A stretch of DNA of 5,860 bases from an uncultured Clostridia bacterium. GTDB lineage: Bacteria; Bacillota; Clostridia; Oscillospirales; Acutalibacteraceae. Both the position numbers and the translations under genes were made by a program. The stretch spans positions 1-5,860 of the forward strand of contig CALYNW010000074.1 of NCBI GenBank assembly GCA_945224895.1, in the 5' to 3' direction. Every line of letters begins with the position of its first letter. The first letter of the stretch is position 1. Shown one piece after another: positions 1-5,777 of this stretch. Under the pieces are notes generated by a model that did not search any database, was not told where the DNA came from, and was given only the letters and a program-made list of their open reading frames with translations.

Positions 1-46
1 AGATCATGCCTAGTCTCGTGGGCTCGGAGATGTGTATAAGAGACAG
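1..46. other. Nextera i7 sequencing adapter left on the contig end (artefact)
   Basis: These bases are library adapter, not genome. Bases 1-4 match the end of the Illumina P7 oligo, 5-12 (CATGCCTA) match an 8-base i7 index as written in the oligo (the Nextera N706 index from memory), 13-27 match the Read 2 adapter arm, and 28-46 are the 19-bp Tn5 mosaic end (ending AAGAGACAG). Genomic sequence begins at 47. The adapter places a TAA at 37-39 in frame with the gene that follows, so the truncated gene falsely looks complete, with a start at 52. Confidence 0.97.
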
Positions 47-639
47 ATGTTATGGCGTATTCCGGAATTACAGAGCCGTCTGAATATTCAGATGCAAGCA
101 CAGTAAGCGGACTGACCTATGACTCATCTACTGACGGCACCTACACCTTTACTTCAACAACTGCTATCAGAAATATTGAGCCTTGGGGATTGAAATATTC
201 CTTTACCGTTGACAACAATACCATAACCGATTTTGCCGATTACGGTGCTATTGTATTAACAGATAAAGAATCTGTTCTTGATAAAAATGCAGTTACAGTT
301 AAAAATTTACTTGACAATGAAGCATCAGTGATGTATTCTAAGTCGAACAATAATATTTATTCGGGTGATAACGGAGCAATAGAGGTTTATTACGTTGATA
401 ATATGTTCTCAACAGATTTTGATAAGAATACTTATGTTGTATTCTTTGTAAAGGACAGCGACGGTAAATACTATTATTCAAATATTGTTTCCAACAGCTA
501 CAACTCTATAGCTTCTCAGGATACATCCGAAAATGCAAACGTAAGCCAAGCTATCACAAGCTATGCAACTGCATTATCTGATTATGTTAAGCTTCTTAAA
601 ACAGCTGAAAACGATAACGGACACGTAGGAGAAGTATAA
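47..639 (+). CDS. C-terminal fragment of a probable secreted/surface protein (5' partial)
   Basis: The reading frame is open from the first genomic codon (GTT at 49-51) and ends at TAA 637-639, giving about 197 residues. The ATG at 52 is unlikely to be the true start: the sequence before it is adapter, no ribosome site is visible, and there is no signal peptide although the protein looks extracellular. It is rich in Ser, Thr, Asp, Asn and Tyr with very few Cys, and alternates like a beta-sandwich, for example WGLKYSFTVDNN near the middle and a TYVVFFVKDSDGKYYYSNIV strand pair. It ends in a likely helix (QAITSYATALSDYVKLLKTA). Comparable Tyr-rich C-terminal domains are, as I recall, common in large Ruminococcus-type surface proteins, sometimes next to dockerin or adhesin modules; no dockerin is visible here. 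The function is unknown. It lies 22 bp before the small gene at 662 and is probably in the same transcript. Confidence 0.75.
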
Positions 640-647
640 TTTTTTGA

Positions 648-654
648 AGGGAGG
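648..654 (+). promoter_or_regulatory. Ribosome binding site for the small gene at 662
   Basis: AGGGAGG lies 7 bases before the ATG at 662, near-ideal placement. This strong site in the 22-bp gap after the upstream stop is the main evidence that the 45-codon gene is translated. An ATG at 655 is too close to the site and runs only seven codons before a stop. Confidence 0.75.
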
Positions 655-661
655 ATGAAAT

Positions 662-799
662 ATGAAAAGGAAATATAATTCACCGGAAGCAGATATTGAA
701 TTTTTCAATATTTCATCTTCCGTATTCACAGCAAGTCACGGTCCGGGAGAAATTGTTACAACTCCCGGTGCAGGATGGGAGGAAGAAGATGGCTTTTAA
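662..799 (+). CDS. Small 45-aa hypothetical peptide, possibly a Clostridia small-peptide family
   Basis: ATG 662 to TAA 797-799 encodes a 45-residue product beginning MKRKYNSPEADIEFFNIS and ending AGWEEEDGF. It has no Cys, no membrane helix and no signal peptide: a basic N-terminus (KRK), a Pro-Glu turn, an amphipathic stretch around residues 10-22, a Gly/Pro/Thr-rich middle (residues 24-38) and a strongly acidic tail. The pattern of basic start, SPE, a hydrophobic/acidic strand, then a TAS- or TTS-like motif and a Gly-rich acidic tail resembles, from memory, short uncharacterised proteins (starting MKKY..PE) found across Ruminococcaceae and Lachnospiraceae; I cannot confirm this without a search. 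A strong ribosome site supports translation. Its last 11 bases overlap the lipoprotein gene, and its codons 39-42 contain that gene's ribosome site, so the two are probably translationally coupled. No function can be assigned. Confidence 0.7.
   Translation: MKRKYNSPEADIEFFNISSSVFTASHGPGEIVTTPGAGWEEEDGF
777..782 (+). promoter_or_regulatory. Ribosome binding site that fixes the lipoprotein start at 789
   Basis: GGGAGG lies 6 bases before the ATG at 789, inside the 3' end of the small gene. The longer open frame, which begins at an ATG at 696, has no comparable site and would put 31 non-signal residues before the signal peptide, so 789 is the start to use. Confidence 0.8.
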
Positions 800-1337
800 T
801 ATAAAACCGGCTGTAGTTTTATCAATAGTAGTAATTCTCAGTATTTTGCTTGTGGCTTGTGCAGGCAATAAAAATGATGACAGCGAAGTTGATTTGACAA
901 CCACAACTACTCAGCAACAGGATGCTGACGAAACCTCTGCCATTGAGGAAGAAACAACAAAAGATGCTTCTAAGGATGAAAAATCAGAAGACATAAATTC
1001 AACTGTCTCTGCTAATGCAACAAAATCTACAACTGCTAAATCCACATCAAAATCTCCGGCCGTCAAACCCACATCAAGCAAAAATAAAGCTACAACAAAG
1101 AAACAAACAACTATGTCCAATAAAATTGTTGCATTTGAGGAAGAGGAAGAAATAAGCGCAACCGCTAATAACAGTTCAAATAAAGCTGAAAATACTACAA
1201 CAACCTCAACCACAAAGGCAACCACTAAGCCTACTACCACAAGCGATAATCAAATCACCACAACAAAAGCAACATCCACCACCCTCCCTAAAGCACCGAA
1301 TCAAGACGGTGAATGGGGCGTATCAATTAAAAATTAA
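789..1337 (+). CDS. Thr-rich stalk lipoprotein of unknown function
   Basis: The product is 182 aa. Residues 1-23 form a lipoprotein signal: a short basic N-terminus (Lys6), a hydrophobic core VVLSIVVILSIL and a lipobox L21-V22-A23-C24. Cys24 would be lipidated and the protein held on the outer face of the membrane. The other 158 residues are low complexity: Thr runs (36 Thr after Cys24), Ser, Lys and Ala, with an acidic first third (about residues 29-69), a basic Thr/Ser/Lys middle (77-109), a short motif IVAFEEEEE (113-121) and a second Thr-rich stretch (136-165). It ends with GEWGVSIKN. No folded domain is recognisable, so it resembles a glycosylatable cell-wall-spanning stalk without its usual head domain. 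The terminator 12 bases after the stop argues against a frameshifted longer gene. It overlaps the small gene upstream by 11 bases. A role as a surface anchor or partner of the upstream surface protein is only an inference. Confidence 0.78.
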   Translation: MAFNIKPAVVLSIVVILSILLVACAGNKNDDSEVDLTTTTTQQQDADETSAIEEETTKDASKDEKSEDINSTVSANATKSTTAKSTSKSPAVKPTSSKNKATTKKQTTMSNKIVAFEEEEEISATANNSSNKAENTTTTSTTKATTKPTTTSDNQITTTKATSTTLPKAPNQDGEWGVSIKN

Positions 1338-1349
1338 ATTACGTAAGTC

Positions 1350-1386
1350 ATAGACTTTCTCAAAATGATGAGAAAGTCTATTTTTT
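1350..1386 (+). terminator. Rho-independent terminator after the lipoprotein gene
   Basis: A perfect inverted repeat pairs TAGACTTTCTCA (1351-1362) with TGAGAAAGTCTA (1369-1380) around a 6-base loop. One more A-T pair is added by 1350/1381, and the stem is followed by six T (1381-1386). It separates the surface block from the esterase/GH31 operon. Confidence 0.92.
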
Positions 1387-1403
1387 ATTTTATCTCAAAT
1401 GAA

Positions 1404-1432
1404 TTGATATTATTTAAAAAATTTGGTAAACT
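1404..1432 (+). promoter_or_regulatory. Candidate promoter of the esterase-GH31 operon
   Basis: TTGATA (1404-1409) and TAAACT (1427-1432) are separated by 17 bases, in an AT-rich stretch between the terminator and the start at 1466. The -35 box is good; the -10 box matches at four of six positions. A promoter is needed here because the upstream terminator is strong, but which exact boxes are used is uncertain; TACAAT at 1438-1443 is another possible -10. Confidence 0.4.
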
Positions 1433-1465
1433 GTAAATACAATAAATGTAAATTGAAGTGATGAA

Positions 1466-2803
1466 ATGAATTTTATTATGAAGGAAACGCCCTGCGGTAT
1501 AATAAAAGGCTTGGAAACCGAAAGGTGCTTGGAATTTAGAGGTGTTCGATATGCCCGTGCAGGCAGGTATGAATATCCTACAGAGGAAAAGGCTTGGGAC
1601 GGTGTCTATGACGCAACAGAATACAAAGCCTGCTGCTATCAGCACAGAGCCTTTGAGGATGACGCAAGGGTTAATCCCTTTTATCATATTGAATTTCGTA
1701 AGGGTCTGAATTTCACATATAGCGAGGACTGCTTTTTTCTTAATATATGGGCTCCCAAAAATGCCGAAAGCTGTCCTGTTTTGATTTTTATTCACGGCGG
1801 AAGCTTTACCGGAGGCAGTACAGACGAGGGACATATTAAAGGAGAACGACTTGCCGAAAAAGGAATAATCACCGTTGCAATGAACTACCGTTTAGGTCCC
1901 TACGGCTTTTGCGCTCACAGGGATTTGAAAAATGAAAACGGTGTTATGGCTAATTTCGGACTTTACGACCAAGCTACTGCCATTCAGTGGGTAAACAATA
2001 ATATATCAGCCTTCGGCGGTAATCCCGATAATATCACATTAATGGGACAAAGTGCAGGAGCAATGAGTGTTGATATTCACTTGAATAATCCAATGCTGAA
2101 AAATAGAATTTCATGCGCAATAATGTTAAGCGGTGCAGGTATGCAGAGATGTCTGCTTAAGCCCCTGACAGTTGAAAAAATTACACCCTTCTGGGATAGA
2201 ATAGTGAAAAATGCAGGGGCTTCATCAATGGAAGAGCTTAAATCAGTTGATGCGAAAAAGCTCTACTATGCCTGGCTGCAGGTCTGTAAGGAAAGCAAGT
2301 TCAGTATGCCCTATACCTTTCCTGTTTATGACGGCAAAATTCTGAATGAGAACACCTTTAAGCTGAATAAAATTCCAGATATGCCGTATATAATCGGCTC
2401 AACCTGTACGGATATGATACCTATAGTCCTTGAGGGAGTTAACAAAAAATGGGGTAAATATGCTCAGGCACATAATTCAAAGCCCTGTTATCTTTATAAT
2501 TTCAACAGATTTTTACCCGGTGATGATTTAGGTGCTTGGCACTGCGCAGATTTGCTTTATATTTTTTCAACACTTGATTTCAGCTGGAGACCCTTTGAGG
2601 ATATTGATTATAAAATTTCAGAGCAGATTTCCGATGCAATATGTGCCTTTTTAAAAAGCGGTAATCCTAACTGTCAGTCAATTCCCAAATGGGATGCAGG
2701 CTACAAAAATCCTATGTCCTTCTGTGAAAATTCAGCCTGCTCAAAATGGAGAACAAAGGATAATATCAAATACACTTTAACCGGAAAAGGAAAAACAGTA
2801 TAA
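1466..2803 (+). CDS. Type-B carboxylesterase (alpha/beta hydrolase, COesterase family)
   Basis: The 445-aa product is a para-nitrobenzyl-esterase-like serine hydrolase that should split carboxylic esters, in the cytoplasm because there is no signal peptide. Family marks in order: the N-terminal FRGVRYA segment (24-30); the SEDCFFLNIWAP signature (86-97); the oxyanion-hole HGGSF (110-114); FGGNPDNITLMGQSAGA (183-199) with nucleophile Ser196 in GQSAG; and the catalytic-His segment GAWHCADLLYIF (356-367) with His359. The acid is probably Asp316 in GSTCTDM, where most relatives have Glu in a DEG motif. It is somewhat short for the family (usually about 470-510 aa) and has 17 Cys, many for its size. 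The start at 1466 is preferred over the in-frame ATG at 1478, although the ribosome site (GAAGTG just upstream) is weak. It overlaps the GH31 gene by one base, so it may deacylate the same sugar substrate; that substrate is not known. Confidence 0.93.
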   Translation: MNFIMKETPCGIIKGLETERCLEFRGVRYARAGRYEYPTEEKAWDGVYDATEYKACCYQHRAFEDDARVNPFYHIEFRKGLNFTYSEDCFFLNIWAPKNAESCPVLIFIHGGSFTGGSTDEGHIKGERLAEKGIITVAMNYRLGPYGFCAHRDLKNENGVMANFGLYDQATAIQWVNNNISAFGGNPDNITLMGQSAGAMSVDIHLNNPMLKNRISCAIMLSGAGMQRCLLKPLTVEKITPFWDRIVKNAGASSMEELKSVDAKKLYYAWLQVCKESKFSMPYTFPVYDGKILNENTFKLNKIPDMPYIIGSTCTDMIPIVLEGVNKKWGKYAQAHNSKPCYLYNFNRFLPGDDLGAWHCADLLYIFSTLDFSWRPFEDIDYKISEQISDAICAFLKSGNPNCQSIPKWDAGYKNPMSFCENSACSKWRTKDNIKYTLTGKGKTV

Positions 2804-5085
2804 TGGGAAAATTCAAGCATAAATTCACCCTGCATAAAAGCTCGGAAACCTACCGTATTTATACCTGTGACGATAATTTTGTACGTCTTGATTTTGTCAG
2901 CGACAGCTGTCTGCGAGTTGCTATATATAAAAATAAAGACGATATACTGCCTACGTTTTCCGTTAATCCTGATAACGATTTTTTGATTTCAGGCAGAGAC
3001 AGGCTAAGCACAGACGGCTTTCATCTGTGCAAGCCAAGGATTGATATTGATGAAAACACAGAGCAGTTTACTATGCCCTGCGGTATTGAAATCAGGCTTA
3101 AAAAAGATAACTTTATCTTAGAATACCGTAAGGACGGTGAAATTCTCTTTTCCGACCGTAGTCCGCTTGCGTATAATTTCTCAGGTGAATTCGGTAAAGA
3201 AAGCTATCACTACATAACAAGAGAAAAGGGAGAATATGTTTTCGGCTTAGGCGACAAGGGCGGTCTGCTTAATAAATCAGGCAGAGCCTTTCGCATTGAA
3301 ACGGCAGATGCTATGGGATATGACGCTGAAAAAAGCGATCCTCTTTACAAGCATATCCCCTTTTATATCTGTGAAAACAGTGTCGGCTGCTACGGTATTT
3401 TTTACGACACCTCAGACACCTCCTATGTAGATTTAGGCAAGGAAATAAACAACTATTATCCTGCCTATAAATATTTTAAAACAGAGGATAACTGCCTTGT
3501 TTACTATGTGTTTTTCGGTACAAAGCTGTCTGTTTTACAGCAGCTTGCAGGGCTTTGCGGTAAGCAGACTTTTCCGCCAAAATGGAGCTTTGACTACTGT
3601 GCAAGCACAATGGCTTATACAGATGCGCCCGACTCGGAAAAGCAGATGGATGGTTTTCTTCAAAAATTAGATGAATATGAACTTCCCTGTAAAGGCTTTT
3701 ACCTTTCATCAGGCTACACCTCTATAGGCGACAGGCGCTATGTTTTCAACTGGAATTACGATAAATTTCCAAGTCCTGAGAAATTCATAAAAAAATTTGC
3801 AGACCGTGATATTCGGATCATACCAAATATTAAGCCTGCTTTTTTAGACAGTCACCCGCTATATAACGAAATCAGCGAAAAGGGTTATTTTATTAAAAAT
3901 CCCGACGGTACACCATTTGTTACCGAATTTTGGGACGGACTTGGCAGTTATATTGATTTTACAAATCCCGACGCCTTCAATTATTGGGGCAAAAAAGTAA
4001 CAGAATGTCTGCTTGATTTGGGTATTACATCTACTTGGAATGACAATAACGAGTTTGATATTCGTGACTGCGACGCTATCGCTCAGGGCTTTGGAGGAGG
4101 TAATGTTCAGGCAAGCAGAATAAGACCGATTTTGACATACCTTATGGTTGCGTCATCCTATTTGGCACAGGCTGAAAGAATGCCTGATTTAAGACCGTTT
4201 CTTTCCACACGAAGCGGTAATATTGCAGTCAGACGTCTTGCACAGACCTGGTCGGGAGATAATCGCACCTGCTTTGAGGATTTGCGCTACTGCCATAATA
4301 TAGGACTTACAATGTCCCTCTCGGGACTGTATTTCTACGGTCACGATTTAGGCGGCTTTCACGGTGAAATGCCCTCAAGAGAACTGCTTTTGCGATGGCT
4401 TCAGCACGGTATATTTGAGCCGAGATTTACTATTCACAGCTGGAATGAGGACGGCTCCGCCACAATGCCCTGGAGCTATCCCGATATAATGCCTATTGTA
4501 AAAAAGCTGTTTAATCAAAGAAAAAGCCTCATCCCCTATCTTTACAGCTGTGCCTATAATTCGGTTGAAAATGAAATACCAATGAATGCCCCTCCCCTTC
4601 TGTTTTATGATGACAAGGAGCTTTACTCACAAAATGACTGTATGCTTGTAGGTACCGATATTCTTGTTGCGTTTATATTTGATGAGGGAAAGGAAAATAC
4701 CGAAATCTATCTTCCTAAAAAAGGCAGCTGGTATTTTAACGGCAGGATTTACTCGGGAGGTCAGTGGGTTAAGGTATCAATACCGCTTACAGAGGAAATG
4801 CCTTATTTTATTAAGGCAGGAAGCATTATTCCAACCGATGAGGATAAAACCGTATTCACTGTTTATCCTGTTAAAAACGGCATATTTGAAAGCACCTTCT
4901 TCACCGATGACGGCTTGACCTTTAATTACAAAAATAACGAATGTGTAAAGTTAAAATTTACTGTAATCTGTAACGAAAACTCAATTACGGTAGAGTATAA
5001 AAATACAGGTAATCAACCTTTCACACCTGAAATCAGACTTTGCAAGGGTGATAAAAGAAAGGTAACAATAAAAGAAATTATTTAA
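2803..5085 (+). CDS. Glycoside hydrolase family 31 alpha-glycosidase (divergent subgroup)
   Basis: This complete 760-aa GH31 enzyme should release terminal alpha-linked sugars by a retaining mechanism. Layout: N-terminal beta-sandwich (about 1-255, with FGLGDKGG at 147-154 and KHIPFYI at 183-189), (beta/alpha)8 barrel (about 256-590), then proximal and distal beta-domains. Nucleophile Asp414 lies in WNDNNE (412-417), and acid/base Asp486 in WSGDN (483-487). Other active-site marks are Arg470 in STRSG, GHDLGGF (513-519, Asp515) and PRFTIHSW (540-547, His545). Two differences from classic alpha-glucosidases stand out: Asn415 replaces Met in the usual WxDMNE, and the barrel segment that normally reads LDxxYMD is LSSGYTS (301-307), so the Asp that holds the terminal sugar is missing. 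The substrate therefore should not be assumed to be maltose-like. There is no signal peptide, so it acts in the cytoplasm. Translation begins in the TAATG overlap with the esterase gene; a weak AAAAGG (2785-2790) lies upstream. Confidence 0.93.
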   Translation: MGKFKHKFTLHKSSETYRIYTCDDNFVRLDFVSDSCLRVAIYKNKDDILPTFSVNPDNDFLISGRDRLSTDGFHLCKPRIDIDENTEQFTMPCGIEIRLKKDNFILEYRKDGEILFSDRSPLAYNFSGEFGKESYHYITREKGEYVFGLGDKGGLLNKSGRAFRIETADAMGYDAEKSDPLYKHIPFYICENSVGCYGIFYDTSDTSYVDLGKEINNYYPAYKYFKTEDNCLVYYVFFGTKLSVLQQLAGLCGKQTFPPKWSFDYCASTMAYTDAPDSEKQMDGFLQKLDEYELPCKGFYLSSGYTSIGDRRYVFNWNYDKFPSPEKFIKKFADRDIRIIPNIKPAFLDSHPLYNEISEKGYFIKNPDGTPFVTEFWDGLGSYIDFTNPDAFNYWGKKVTECLLDLGITSTWNDNNEFDIRDCDAIAQGFGGGNVQASRIRPILTYLMVASSYLAQAERMPDLRPFLSTRSGNIAVRRLAQTWSGDNRTCFEDLRYCHNIGLTMSLSGLYFYGHDLGGFHGEMPSRELLLRWLQHGIFEPRFTIHSWNEDGSATMPWSYPDIMPIVKKLFNQRKSLIPYLYSCAYNSVENEIPMNAPPLLFYDDKELYSQNDCMLVGTDILVAFIFDEGKENTEIYLPKKGSWYFNGRIYSGGQWVKVSIPLTEEMPYFIKAGSIIPTDEDKTVFTVYPVKNGIFESTFFTDDGLTFNYKNNECVKLKFTVICNENSITVEYKNTGNQPFTPEIRLCKGDKRKVTIKEII

Positions 5086-5106
5086 AAATAAAAAACGAAA
5101 AGTTTA

Positions 5107-5130
5107 AAGGGTACTGATTACAGTACCCTT
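5107..5130. terminator. Hairpin terminator between convergent genes, probably bidirectional
   Basis: AAGGGTACTG (5107-5116) pairs perfectly with CAGTACCCTT (5121-5130) around the loop ATTA. On the + strand the following AATTTATTTA is only moderately T-rich. On the minus strand the hairpin is followed by TTAAACTTTTCG and then a long T run (complement of 5086-5106), a better termination tail. It can end both the GH31 transcript and the minus-strand membrane-protein transcript. Confidence 0.8.
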
Positions 5131-5186
5131 AATTTATTTAGTGCCTATATTTGGAATATTCTCTAAACGCATAACGCTGTGAATTT

Positions 5187-5717
5187 CTATCTTTCAATTC
5201 GACCGTTTACTTTTGTTATGTCAAAAACAGGATATCCAAATCCACCCTGTCGCTCTTCAACAGTAATGGTTGCCCCCTCTTCGGGACAGGTTTCATCATC
5301 AAACCAAATAAAGTTATAATCCCAAACCTCCTGCATATTGCCGTTTTTATCATAAAAGCCGATAGAGGCATGAAGCTCTCCTTTACCGTTGTACACATAT
5401 TCAACAGTTGTGTCATAGGTTTTAGCTTCGCTGTCCGCACTGATCTTATTTATACCACTATACATCACATTAAATACCACTGTAAATGCAATAACAAGAA
5501 CGATAAACGGTTCTATAAGCTTTCTTGATTTAACATATTCCCTGCCGTTTATAAACAATATAGACAGGAAGCTAATGATTGCACTAATGATGACAAAAAT
5601 TAACAAATGAAGCCAGCCGAAACGATTTCCTATTGTAAAACCGACCATGCAGACAAAGCCTACTATTACAAATATAAGAACTGCAACTGTTATTAAAATT
5701 TTGTACGATTTATTCAT
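5187..5717 (-). CDS. Three-helix membrane protein with a C-terminal extracytoplasmic domain, unknown function
   Basis: The product is 176 aa. Hydrophobic helices lie at about 7-29, 36-56 and 68-86. The basic N-terminus and the charged loop 58-67 (GREYVKSRKL) fit the inside-positive rule, putting the N-terminus and that loop in the cytoplasm and residues 90-176 outside. That C-terminal part is soluble and beta-rich, with TYDTTVEYVYNGKGE (100-114), VWDYNFIWFDDE (131-142) and an EEGATITVEERQGGFGYPVF stretch (146-165); the last resembles a small beta-barrel turn but not a family I can name. The start ATG (5717-5715) has a weak AGGT site upstream, and a good promoter sits about 30 bases before it. 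It is convergent with the esterase/GH31 operon and so not part of it. I see no enzyme motif; sensor, stress or immunity-type roles would all be guesses. Confidence 0.8.
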   Translation of the reverse strand: MNKSYKILITVAVLIFVIVGFVCMVGFTIGNRFGWLHLLIFVIISAIISFLSILFINGREYVKSRKLIEPFIVLVIAFTVVFNVMYSGINKISADSEAKTYDTTVEYVYNGKGELHASIGFYDKNGNMQEVWDYNFIWFDDETCPEEGATITVEERQGGFGYPVFDITKVNGRIER

Positions 5718-5748
5718 AGCAACTACCTAAACATATTTTCATCATTTT

Positions 5749-5777
5749 ATAATACACAATAAGTCAAATCAAGTCAA
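5749..5777 (-). promoter_or_regulatory. Promoter of the minus-strand membrane protein gene
   Basis: Read on the minus strand, TTGACT (5777-5772) and TATTAT (5754-5749) are separated by 17 bases, each matching the sigma-A consensus at five of six positions. This predicts a leader of about 25 bases before the ATG at 5717. A second TTGACTT copy lies ten bases further downstream, inside the spacer, and might be a repressor or activator site. Confidence 0.65.

Noticed and set aside
28..46. Tn5 mosaic end considered as a real transposon end
   Set aside because: It is preceded directly by an Illumina index and P7 sequence, so it comes from tagmentation library making.
696..788. A longer lipoprotein starting at ATG 696
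   Set aside because: No ribosome site before 696, the added 31 residues precede the signal peptide, and they overlap the small gene out of frame. ATG 789 has a perfect site and starts a proper lipoprotein signal.
911..1240. Minus-strand open frame opposite the lipoprotein gene, rich in Val/Leu/Ser
   Set aside because: It is the reverse reading of Thr/Ser/Lys codons of the stalk (ACA/ACC become TGT/GGT and so on), with no ribosome site; composition alone explains it.
895..1290. ACA/ACC-rich repeats considered as a microsatellite or CRISPR-like array
   Set aside because: The repetition is Thr codon bias in a coding stalk; units vary in length and there are no spacers of constant size.
1385..1834. 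Minus-strand open frame over the start of the esterase gene
   Set aside because: It crosses the operon promoter and the conserved esterase motifs of the opposite strand; a shadow frame.
3476..3709. Minus-strand open frame inside the GH31 gene
   Set aside because: It lies wholly inside a conserved enzyme gene, without its own signals.
4664..4918. Second + strand frame inside the GH31 C-terminal region, considered as a frameshift remnant
   Set aside because: The GH31 frame is continuous to its natural end with normal length and motifs; the other frame has no domain sense.
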